A stretch of 11,349 nucleotides of DNA from Clostridia bacterium (GTDB lineage: Bacteria > Bacillota > Clostridia > UBA1381), in contig JAFXBO010000196.1 of NCBI GenBank assembly GCA_017521775.1, positions 1-11,349 of the forward strand, read 5' to 3'. A program made the position numbers and the translations under genes. Below are positions 1-5,404 of the stretch, in pieces. The notes under the pieces are model-generated. The model was not told the origin of the DNA, searched no databases, and saw nothing but the letters and a program-made list of their open reading frames with translations. The stretch's first letter is position 1; the number at the start of each line of letters is the position of its first letter.

Positions 1-399
1 GAAGGAAGCTTAGCTGATGCTGATGCTTATGAAGCAGCAAGAGATGCAGCAATGCAGATTGCAGCTATTAATCCTTTATATTTGTCACAAGAGGTTGTGC
101 CTGCTGAAGATATTGAAAAGGAAAAGCACATCATCATTGCACAAATCAAGGAAGATCCTAAGAACGCTAATAAGCCTGATGCAATCATTGAAAAGATGGT
201 TGGCGGAAAGATTAACAAGTTCTACGAGCAAAACTGCTTGTTACAACAAGAATTTGTTAAGAATGGCGATTTCAAGGTTGAAGCATACCTTGCATCAAAG
301 GGTGTTAAGCTTGTTAACTATGTAAGATTTGAAAAGGGCGAAGGTCTTGCTAAGAAAGAAGAAAACTTTGCTGACGAAGTAGCAAGCATGATTAAATAA
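1..399 (+). CDS. tsf: Elongation factor Ts, C-terminal part (5' truncated by window edge)
   Basis: EF-Ts is the cytoplasmic nucleotide-exchange factor that recycles EF-Tu-GDP to EF-Tu-GTP. The window opens inside the gene: frame 1 is open from base 1 to TAA at 397-399, giving the last 132 residues. The stretch reading AARDAAMQIAAINPLYL, followed by a charged helix and the segment KFYEQNCLLQQEFVKN, is typical of the EF-Ts dimerisation and core region. The ATG at 52 is an internal methionine, not the start, because the EF-Ts similarity continues upstream of it. The gene normally follows rpsB, which would lie outside the window. A strong intrinsic terminator starts 17 bases after the stop, so this is the end of its transcription unit. 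Identification rests on recalled family sequence. Confidence 0.93.
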   Translation, partial: EGSLADADAYEAARDAAMQIAAINPLYLSQEVVPAEDIEKEKHIIIAQIKEDPKNANKPDAIIEKMVGGKINKFYEQNCLLQQEFVKNGDFKVEAYLASKGVKLVNYVRFEKGEGLAKKEENFADEVASMIK

Positions 400-415
400 T
401 CAATTTAAATTTTAG

Positions 416-442
416 GGAGTTGCATATGCAACTCCTTTTTTT
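416..442 (+). terminator. Intrinsic terminator after tsf
   Basis: A perfect 9-bp inverted repeat (GGAGTTGCA at 416-424 and TGCAACTCC at 427-435) with a 2-base centre is followed directly by seven T residues (436-442). This is a textbook Rho-independent terminator ending the tsf transcript. As DNA the repeat is a 20-bp perfect palindrome, so the physical hairpin would open a few central pairs. Confidence 0.93.
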
Positions 443-472
443 GTATAAATTCATTTAAAATTGGCAAAAATA
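443..472 (+). promoter_or_regulatory. Candidate sigma-F/sigma-G type (forespore) promoter of the sleB-like gene
   Basis: GTATA at 443-447, a 15-base spacer, then GGCAAAAATA at 463-472. This fits the Bacillus sigma-F consensus (GYATA, about 15 bases, GGnnAnAnTR) at every fixed position. It sits 33 bases before the start codon of a spore-cortex hydrolase, where a forespore promoter is expected. No good sigma-A promoter is seen in the same gap. The region is A/T rich, so part of the match could be chance. Confidence 0.45.
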
Positions 473-504
473 TGTGCAAATATGAAATATGAAAGGAAAT
501 TGTT

Positions 505-1140
505 ATGAGAAAGTTTATAACTTTATTACTGGTATTTTCATTTATATTCCAATCCAATGTGTTTGCATTATCCAAACGAGGCTCAAGAGGCACAGAAGTA
601 AGAAACATACAGTCAAGATTAAGTAAATGGGGATATAACCCAGGCGCAGTTGACGGAATTTATGGAGCAAAAACAGAAGCAGCAGTGAAAAGATTTCAAA
701 GGAAAAATGGACTCACACCTGATGGAATTGCAGGTCCTGCGACACTCGCAAAAATTGGTCTGCCAACGGGTGGCTCGTCATCATCATATCAGTCAAATGT
801 TAATTTGTTGGCAAGAGTTATAAGTGGAGAGGCAAGAGGTGAAAGCTACACTGGAATGGTTGCAATTGCAGCAGTGGTGTTAAACAGAGTCGACCATTCG
901 TCATTCCCCGGAACAATTGCAGGGGTAATATATCAACCGGGAGCATTCACTGCAGTAACAGACGGCCAAATTCATGTTGCACCATCACAAGCGTGCTATA
1001 ATGCAGCAAGAGATGCCCTAAACGGATGGGACCCGACTTATGGCGCAATATATTACTATAACCCTGCCACAGCAACGAATAGCTGGATAAGAACAAGAAG
1101 AGTGATAACAACAATAGGAAGACATGTTTTCTGCGCATAA
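505..1140 (+). CDS. sleB: SleB-like spore cortex-lytic enzyme (cell wall hydrolase) with peptidoglycan-binding domain
   Basis: Predicted secreted peptidoglycan hydrolase of the SleB family. These enzymes are lytic transglycosylases that attack muramic-lactam-containing spore cortex during germination. The 211-residue protein has an N-terminal signal peptide (residues 1-21, ending NVFA). A PG_binding_1 repeat follows at about 25-85 (RGTEVRNIQSRL, DGIYGAKTEAAVKRFQ, DGIAGPATL). A short Gly/Ser linker leads to the Hydrolase_2 catalytic domain at about 98-210. In the motif ARVISGEARGE, Glu109 is the likely catalytic acid, and the domain closes with the family ending IGRHVFCA. The start is supported by AAAGGA at 492-497, about 7 bases before the ATG. 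It is a single-gene unit between two terminators with a candidate sigma-F promoter, consistent with forespore expression. It could instead be a related vegetative or sporulation hydrolase such as a CwlJ/YkvT-type protein; the domain order favours SleB. The ypeB gene that often partners sleB is not adjacent. Confidence 0.88.
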   Translation: MRKFITLLLVFSFIFQSNVFALSKRGSRGTEVRNIQSRLSKWGYNPGAVDGIYGAKTEAAVKRFQRKNGLTPDGIAGPATLAKIGLPTGGSSSSYQSNVNLLARVISGEARGESYTGMVAIAAVVLNRVDHSSFPGTIAGVIYQPGAFTAVTDGQIHVAPSQACYNAARDALNGWDPTYGAIYYYNPATATNSWIRTRRVITTIGRHVFCA

Positions 1141-1165
1141 AAAAAGTGCCTTATGGCACTTTTTT
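1141..1165. terminator. Bidirectional terminator between sleB-like gene and folT
   Basis: AAAAAGTGCC (1141-1150), loop TTAT, GGCACTTTTT (1155-1164) form a perfect 10-bp stem. The T run serves the plus strand, and the A run becomes a U run on the minus strand. It begins immediately after the plus-strand TAA and contains the first base of the minus-strand folT stop codon (1164-1166), so it can end both convergent genes. Confidence 0.88.
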
Positions 1166-1682
1166 ATATTTTAGAAATCTTTTTAAGAGATGGCATATAT
1201 TTTAGCAGTATAGATATACCTGATATTTGTAAAACCATATTTAATATTGACGATGGTATTCGTGTTATCAAAACCTGAGAAAATGTTGTATTTGTTAAAT
1301 CCATTAAAATAAATGACATAACTCCAAGGCTTAAAATTAAAGTATTTATGAGAATACACACAAAAACCTTAATCATATTTTTCTTATTTAATTCATTTGC
1401 CTTATGGAAGAATATACCATATGACAGACCATAAAGAAATTCAACAAGTCCGATTTGAATTAAATAAGGTCCTGAACCAGGGTTTATGAGATAGGCAAGA
1501 GCATCTGACAAAATCCCACACATACCACCCCATAATGGTCCGAAAAATACTGCTGAAACAAATGTTGGCAGGAACTTAAAAGATATTTTTATAGTTGCAC
1601 CAATTCTTATTGCAGCAGAGCCTAAAACAAATGCAATAGCAATAAGCATTGCCATAGTACATATTCTTTTTGTGTTATTCAT
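1164..1682 (-). CDS. folT: Folate-specific ECF transporter S component (FolT)
   Basis: Membrane substrate-binding subunit of an energy-coupling-factor importer for folate. It would work with a shared EcfA/EcfA'/EcfT module not encoded in this window. The 173-residue protein is very hydrophobic, with about six membrane segments. The family signature ISFKFLP (residues about 35-41) is followed by the conserved AVFFGPLWGG and the loop LINPGSGPY. The ATG at 1680-1682 is chosen because AGAAAGGA (minus strand of 1691-1698) lies 8 bases upstream. The frame stays open to 1811, but that extension runs through the riboswitch and hairpin and would add an unrelated 42 residues, so it is rejected. Regulation is by the THF riboswitch, which by itself supports a folate substrate over other S components. 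It converges on the sleB-like gene and shares its terminator. Confidence 0.92.
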   Translation of the reverse strand: MNNTKRICTMAMLIAIAFVLGSAAIRIGATIKISFKFLPTFVSAVFFGPLWGGMCGILSDALAYLINPGSGPYLIQIGLVEFLYGLSYGIFFHKANELNKKNMIKVFVCILINTLILSLGVMSFILMDLTNTTFSQVLITRIPSSILNMVLQISGISILLKYMPSLKKISKI

Positions 1683-1689
1683 AATAAAA

Positions 1690-1720
1690 ATCCTTTCTGC
1701 AAATATACTGCAAAAAGGAT
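1690..1720 (-). promoter_or_regulatory. RBS-sequestering hairpin / weak terminator: expression platform of the folT riboswitch
   Basis: On the minus strand a 12-bp stem (arms 1709-1720 and 1690-1701, one G-U pair) closes a 7-base loop. The 3' arm contains the AGAAAGGA ribosome binding site of folT and is followed by a short U run (1690-1686) and then ATG. It can therefore mask translation initiation, and might also act as a weak terminator. Minus-strand CTGCAA at the 3' edge of the riboswitch is complementary to TTGCAG in the 5' arm of this hairpin. That gives a plausible competing pairing when the aptamer is not folded. Confidence 0.75.
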
Positions 1721-1737
1721 AAAAATATTCTGATTGC

Positions 1738-1836
1738 AGCAACGGAATGCGAAACCAACACCGCAAGCATTTGCTTTTCGTAGCAAGGACAACTTCCCGT
1801 TCCTTGCTCACTTAACGCGTCAATTTCTACTTTGCT
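1738..1836 (-). promoter_or_regulatory. Tetrahydrofolate (THF) riboswitch aptamer upstream of folT
   Basis: The 99-nt minus-strand leader carries the conserved THF-riboswitch pieces in order: AGTAGA, GCGTTAAGTG, GGGAAGTTGTC, ACGAA, GCGGTG and GCATTCCG. The helices form. P1 is AGCAA with TTGCT (plus coordinates 1832-1836 and 1738-1742). P2 is AAATTGAC with GTTGGTTT, including wobbles. P3 is AGCAAGGA with TCCTTGCT, perfect over 8 bp. P4 is AAGCA with TGCTT. THF riboswitches are known to control folT and folate synthesis genes in Firmicutes by hiding the ribosome binding site or terminating when reduced folate is plentiful. The position, directly downstream of a promoter and upstream of folT, fits. 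Confidence 0.93.
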
Positions 1837-1840
1837 AAAA

Positions 1841-1856
1841 AATATGTTAACATATT
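1841..1856. repeat. 16-bp perfect palindrome over the folT -10 region
   Basis: AATATGTTAACATATT is its own reverse complement. It overlaps the folT -10 hexamer (1844-1849) and lies about 35 bases upstream of the -35 of the divergent hydrogenase operon. A dimeric repressor site is possible, but no regulator can be named. The half-site resembles part of Rex half-sites, yet the 4-base spacing of a Rex operator is missing. Confidence 0.4.
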
Positions 1857-1872
1857 CAGGTTAAAATGTCAA
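1844..1872 (-). promoter_or_regulatory. Sigma-A promoter of folT
   Basis: On the minus strand, a perfect TTGACA -35 (1867-1872), a 17-base spacer and a -10 TAACAT (1844-1849) preceded by an extended TGn. The predicted transcript starts close to 1837, just where the riboswitch P1 helix begins. Confidence 0.75.
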
Positions 1873-1889
1873 TATAAAAATAATTTATA

Positions 1890-1918
1890 TTGATAAATGA
1901 TAAAGAATGTGTTATAAT
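1890..1918 (+). promoter_or_regulatory. Sigma-A promoter of the hydrogenase operon
   Basis: TTGATA (1890-1895), a 17-base spacer and TATAAT (1913-1918) with an extended TGn just upstream. Five of six -35 bases and all -10 bases match consensus. Predicted start is near 1925, about 110 bases before the first gene, leaving a long leader. It diverges from the folT promoter, the two -35 boxes being 17 bases apart. Confidence 0.85.
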
Positions 1919-1926
1919 GAATTAAC

Positions 1927-1972
1927 AAGTGAAGTTTTGACTTTTGGCAATGTTGTAAGCTGAACTTCGCTT
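1927..1972 (+). promoter_or_regulatory. 5' leader stem-loop of the hydrogenase operon
   Basis: AAGTGAAGTT (1927-1936) pairs with AACTTCGCTT (1963-1972) over 10 bp with one T-G pair. CTT (1941-1943) and AAG (1957-1959) can extend the stem beyond an internal loop. The hairpin lies at the very 5' end of the predicted transcript and is followed by two further T residues. It may protect the mRNA, act as a weak attenuator, or be a protein or ligand site. I do not recognise it as a known riboswitch class. Confidence 0.55.
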
Positions 1973-2034
1973 TTGAAAATTATGAAGACTAAAAACAAAC
2001 GAAAATGGCATAAAGGGTGAAAGGATGTTTTGAA

Positions 2035-2274
2035 ATGAAAATTACAGTATGTATTGGTAGTTCCTGTCATATTAAAGGTGCTCGCCAGGTCGTTCAGAAA
2101 CTACAGGATTTAATCGTAGAAAATTGCATTGGCGACAATGTGGAACTTGGTGGCACATTTTGCATGGGAAAATGCCAGATGGGCGTTTGTGTAGCTGTGG
2201 ATGATTGCATTCACTCGGTTACTCCCGAAACAGTTGATGAATTTTTCAGAAATGAAATTTTAGCAAGTGTGTGA
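2035..2274 (+). CDS. Thioredoxin-like [2Fe-2S] ferredoxin (NuoE/HydC-like), first of a tandem pair
   Basis: Small (79 aa) soluble electron carrier of the thioredoxin-like [2Fe-2S] ferredoxin family, the fold found in NuoE and in hydrogenase electron-transfer subunits. The four cluster ligands are visible as C6-x4-C11 and C43-x3-C47 (VCIGSSCH and FCMGKC), the NuoE-type arrangement. Additional cysteines (C31, C52, C58) are present. ATG at 2035 is chosen because GAAAGGA (2019-2025) is 9 bases upstream. An in-frame GTG at 2017 has only an imperfect upstream SD and would add six residues. It is the first gene of the five-gene hydrogenase operon, so it probably supplies or drains electrons for one of the two hydrogenase proteins. 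Unlike full NuoE proteins it lacks the N-terminal helical domain, so it is a stand-alone ferredoxin domain. Confidence 0.85.
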   Translation: MKITVCIGSSCHIKGARQVVQKLQDLIVENCIGDNVELGGTFCMGKCQMGVCVAVDDCIHSVTPETVDEFFRNEILASV

Positions 2275-2281
2275 GGGTAGT

Positions 2282-2548
2282 ATGGTTATTCAAATTTGTG
2301 TTGGTAGTTCTTGCCATTTAAAGAGTTCACCTGAAATTGTTGAATTAATTACCAAAGCAATCAAGGAACATAATCTTGAAGATAAAATTACACTTGCAGG
2401 CAGATTTTGCACAGGCAAGTGCAACAGATTGGGTGTAACTGTTCAGGTAGACGATGAAGTTCATATTGGCATAACCCGTGAGAATTTTAAGGATTTTTTT
2501 GAGAGCAAAGTGCTTTCAGCATTGGAAAACGAGGGGAGGGGAGCGTAA
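2282..2548 (+). CDS. Thioredoxin-like [2Fe-2S] ferredoxin, second of a tandem pair
   Basis: An 88-residue paralogue of the preceding gene, with identical cysteine spacing (C6, C11, C43, C47; ICVGSSCH and FCTGKC) and a similar C-terminal strand and helix (VQVDDEVHIGIT). It has no extra cysteines, unlike its neighbour. The start is ATG at 2282, 7 bases past the previous stop, with GAGGG (2273-2277) overlapping that stop. A GTG at 2267 is possible but would overlap the upstream gene and displace this SD. Its own stop TAA (2546-2548) shares one base with the ATG of hydS, so the two are probably translationally coupled. Likely role: electron transfer to or from HydS or the last-gene hydrogenase. 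Which ferredoxin serves which enzyme cannot be told from sequence. Confidence 0.87.
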   Translation: MVIQICVGSSCHLKSSPEIVELITKAIKEHNLEDKITLAGRFCTGKCNRLGVTVQVDDEVHIGITRENFKDFFESKVLSALENEGRGA

Positions 2549-4227
2549 TGCCAAACTGTTTAACATTAAAAAAATCAAATTGTAAAAATTGTTATAAGTG
2601 CATTCGTCATTGCCCCGTCAAAGCAATTCGTTTTTCCGGCAATCAGGCACATATTATCGGGAATGAATGTATTTTGTGCGGACAGTGTTTTGTTGTATGT
2701 CCTCAAAATGCAAAACAGATTGTGGACGAAACTGAAAAAGCAAAAGTATTGCTGCAAAGCGGTGAACCAGTTGTCGTAAGTCTGGCACCATCGTTTGTTG
2801 CCAACTATGAAGGTGTTGGAATAACTTCGATGCGTGATGCACTTCAAAAACTTGGATTTTATGAAGTTGAAGAAACCGCCATCGGTGCAACAATAGTAAA
2901 AAAAGAATACGAGAGAATGCTTCGCGAGGACGAGCGTGACATTGTCATTTCTTCCTGCTGTCATTCTGTTAACCTTCTTATACAAAAATACTTTCCAGCA
3001 GGGCTTGAATATCTGGCAGATGTTGTTTCTCCTATGCAAGCACATTGCCTGGATATAAAAAAGAGATTTCCAAAAGCAAAGACCGTGTTTATCGGACCTT
3101 GTGTGGCTAAAAAAGACGAAGCCGAACATTATGAAGGAATTGTTGATGCAGTTCTGACTTTTGAGGAACTCACTAATTGGTTAAAAGAGGAGAATATTGA
3201 ACTGAAAACAGATATGGATTCCAATGAGGAAAGCCGTGCGAGATTTTTCCCCACAACAGGCGGAATTCTGAAAACAATGGAGCCCAATATTTCAGGATAT
3301 ACATATATGGCACTTGATGGGATTGAAAACTGTATTGATGCTTTAAAAGATATAGAAAGCGGCAAAATTCATAAGTGCTTTATTGAAATGTCGGCATGTA
3401 GCGGAAGTTGTATTGGCGGACCGGTTATGGAGAAATATCACCGCACAGCGCCCATAAAAGATTTCATTACCATAGCAAATTATGCAGGGGATAAGGACTT
3501 TGATGTGGTTCAACCTGAAATTATGGAACTGAAAAAGCAGTTTTCTTATATAGAACACAGACTGCAGACTCCGTCAGAAACAGAAATTTACAATGTTCTG
3601 CGTCAGATGGGCAAATTCAAGCCATCTGATGAACTCAACTGTGGTTCCTGCGGGTACAATACCTGTCGCGAAAAAGCCATTGCAATTTGTCAGGGCAAAG
3701 CAGAAATTTCAATGTGCTTGCCATTCCTCAAGGATAAAGCGGAAAGCTTTTCTGATACCATAGTTAAGAATACGCCCAATGGCCTTATTGTTCTTAACGA
3801 AGAATTGGAAGTGCAGCAGATAAATGAAGCGGCAAGAAATATAATGAATATCAGGTCGAGTGCAGATGTGCTTGGCGATCTGGTTGTTCGCATTATGGAT
3901 CCGAGAGATTTCATAGAGGTGAAAAACACAGGCCGAGATATAAGAAACAAAAAAGTATATCTTGCTGAATACAAGCGATATGTAGAACAGTCTGTTGTAT
4001 ATGACAGAGATTCACATCTTCTCATTGGTATTATGCGTGACATTACTGATGAGCAAAGTGCACGCGAAAAGAAGGAAAGCATAAGCCGTCAGACTGTTGA
4101 GGTTGCTGATAAAGTTGTTGACAAGCAGATGCGTATTGTTCAGGAAATTGCATCACTTCTTGGTGAAACAGCAGCAGAAACAAAAATTGCTCTTGCAAAA
4201 TTAAAGGAGTCAATACAAGATGAATGA
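2548..4227 (+). CDS. hydS: Sensory-type [FeFe] hydrogenase with PAS domain (HydS, group C-like)
   Basis: A 559-residue cytoplasmic iron-sulfur protein that probably senses H2 or redox state rather than turning over H2 in bulk. Domains in order: two [4Fe-4S] ferredoxin motifs (C12, C15, C18, C22 and C41, C44, C47, C51). The H-cluster domain spans about 72-335 with L1 SSCCHS (C137, C138), L2 GPCVAKKDEA (C185) and L3 MSACSGSCIGG (C284, C288). A further four-cysteine Fe-S motif follows (C365-x2-C368-x4-C373-x16-C390, PF04060-like), then a PAS domain at about 400-500 and a helical, probably coiled-coil tail. All H-cluster ligands are present, but the loops differ from catalytic enzymes: His instead of Pro after the paired cysteines, GPC for MPC, SGSC for PGGC. 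A very strong SD (GGGGAGGGGAG, 2532-2542) precedes the ATG. The next gene, a phosphatase, overlaps its end by 8 bases. Domain set and neighbours match the HydS clusters described in Ruminococcus albus and other Clostridia; the sensory role is inferred. Confidence 0.88.
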   Translation: MPNCLTLKKSNCKNCYKCIRHCPVKAIRFSGNQAHIIGNECILCGQCFVVCPQNAKQIVDETEKAKVLLQSGEPVVVSLAPSFVANYEGVGITSMRDALQKLGFYEVEETAIGATIVKKEYERMLREDERDIVISSCCHSVNLLIQKYFPAGLEYLADVVSPMQAHCLDIKKRFPKAKTVFIGPCVAKKDEAEHYEGIVDAVLTFEELTNWLKEENIELKTDMDSNEESRARFFPTTGGILKTMEPNISGYTYMALDGIENCIDALKDIESGKIHKCFIEMSACSGSCIGGPVMEKYHRTAPIKDFITIANYAGDKDFDVVQPEIMELKKQFSYIEHRLQTPSETEIYNVLRQMGKFKPSDELNCGSCGYNTCREKAIAICQGKAEISMCLPFLKDKAESFSDTIVKNTPNGLIVLNEELEVQQINEAARNIMNIRSSADVLGDLVVRIMDPRDFIEVKNTGRDIRNKKVYLAEYKRYVEQSVVYDRDSHLLIGIMRDITDEQSAREKKESISRQTVEVADKVVDKQMRIVQEIASLLGETAAETKIALAKLKESIQDE

Positions 4228-5392
4228 TTTATGTGCAGATATCGGCTGGAAAAGTATCAACCATTACGGTGAACAGCTCTGTGGAGATCATGTTGAGATT
4301 GTAGAGCAAATGGAAAATTCAACAGTTATAGTTCTTGCAGATGGGCTTGGGAGTGGTGTAAAAGCAAGTATATTATCCACTCTTACATCAAAAATCATTT
4401 CAACTATGATGGCGGCAGGGCTTCCCATTGAAGAATGTGTTTCAACTATTGCAGCAACACTTCCAGTTTGCTCAGTTCGTGGAGTTGCATATTCGACATT
4501 TACCATTATGCATCTTATCAACAACGAAACCGCTGAAATTATACAGTATGATAATCCACATGCTATTGTTCTCCGTGACAACAAAAACTATGATTATCCC
4601 AAAACAGAAATGAATATTGATGGAAAGAAAATATACAAGTCCACTATTCGTTTGCAGGAGGGAGATATTTTCATAGCTATGAGTGATGGTTGCCCCCATG
4701 CAGGAATTGGTATAGCATACAACTTCGGCTGGAATCGTGAAGATATAATTGAATTTATGGAAACAATGTCGGTGAGTGGTCTCACTGCAAAAAATCTTTC
4801 TACGCTCCTTGTAGATGAGGTTTATAGGCTCTATGGACAAAAACCAGGTGATGATGCAACTGCCTGCATAGTTAAAATCAGAAAAAGAGAGCCGATGAAT
4901 ATCCTTTTCGGTCCACCTTTCAATCGAGATGATTGCGACAGAATGATGTCTCTTTTCTTCTCAAAAGAAGGAAAGCATATCATCTGTGGCGGAACAACAT
5001 CTTCAATTGCGGCAAAATATTTGAGAAAACCACTCCAGGCAACACTTAACTTTGAGAAATCGGATGTTCCTCCAATTGCAAAGCTTGAAGGTGTTGATCT
5101 GGTGACGGAGGGTGTTATCACAGTGAACAGGGTTTTGGAATATGCTAATGACTATTTGGGCAAAAACGAAATGTATGAGCACTGGAACTACAGCCGAGAC
5201 GGTGCATCGCTTATTTGTCAGCTTCTTTTTGAAGAAGCAACCGATATAAATTTCTATGTTGGTCGTGCCATAAATCCGGCACATCAAAACCCTGATTTGC
5301 CAATAAACTTCAGCATTAAAATGAATTTGGTTGAGCAACTTTCAAAGTGTCTAAAAATGATGGGAAAAAGAATTAAAGTGAGTTATTTTTAA
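4220..5392 (+). CDS. SpoIIE/PP2C-type Ser/Thr protein phosphatase of the hydrogenase operon
   Basis: A 390-residue soluble protein. The N-terminal about 220 residues form a PP2C/SpoIIE-type metal-dependent phosphatase. Metal-binding positions are visible as GDH (Asp23), ADGLGSG (Asp41), MSDG (Asp156) and GDDAT (Asp211/Asp212). The remaining about 165 residues (from FGPPFNRDD at about 230) form a second domain containing HIICGGTTSSIAAKYL, which I do not recognise beyond its occurrence in this type of operon. AAAGGAG (4203-4209) lies 10 bases before the ATG, and the start overlaps the hydS stop, so it is probably translationally coupled to the PAS-hydrogenase. Phosphatases of this family often act on anti-anti-sigma-like proteins or other Ser/Thr phosphoproteins. 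Here the natural reading is that HydS controls its activity, although no substrate or opposing kinase is in the window. No membrane segments are seen. Confidence 0.85.
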   Translation: MNDLCADIGWKSINHYGEQLCGDHVEIVEQMENSTVIVLADGLGSGVKASILSTLTSKIISTMMAAGLPIEECVSTIAATLPVCSVRGVAYSTFTIMHLINNETAEIIQYDNPHAIVLRDNKNYDYPKTEMNIDGKKIYKSTIRLQEGDIFIAMSDGCPHAGIGIAYNFGWNREDIIEFMETMSVSGLTAKNLSTLLVDEVYRLYGQKPGDDATACIVKIRKREPMNILFGPPFNRDDCDRMMSLFFSKEGKHIICGGTTSSIAAKYLRKPLQATLNFEKSDVPPIAKLEGVDLVTEGVITVNRVLEYANDYLGKNEMYEHWNYSRDGASLICQLLFEEATDINFYVGRAINPAHQNPDLPINFSIKMNLVEQLSKCLKMMGKRIKVSYF

Positions 5393-5404
5393 GGAGTTTT
5401 AGTT

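Noticed and set aside
1683..1811. Upstream extension of the folT reading frame to 1811
   Set aside because: The added residues run through the RBS-masking hairpin and most of the THF riboswitch, do not look like FolT, and an RBS-supported ATG exists at 1680-1682.
1840..1858. Rex (redox repressor) operator near the hydrogenase promoter
   Set aside because: Rex sites have TTGTTAA half-sites separated by four bases. The palindrome here has contiguous GTTAAC with no spacer and sits over the folT, not the hydrogenase, promoter.
1982..2020. Possible 12-codon leader peptide (MKTKNKRKWHKG) ending at the SD of the first ferredoxin
   Set aside because: There is no convincing ribosome binding site before its ATG and the composition is what A-rich leader DNA gives by chance. 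Worth a look only if the leader is shown to be translated.
2575..3129. Long antisense open frame within hydS (184 codons)
   Set aside because: It lies entirely within a clearly conserved coding region, has no RBS support, and its translation (Phe/Cys/Tyr-rich) resembles no protein family. It is a shadow frame.
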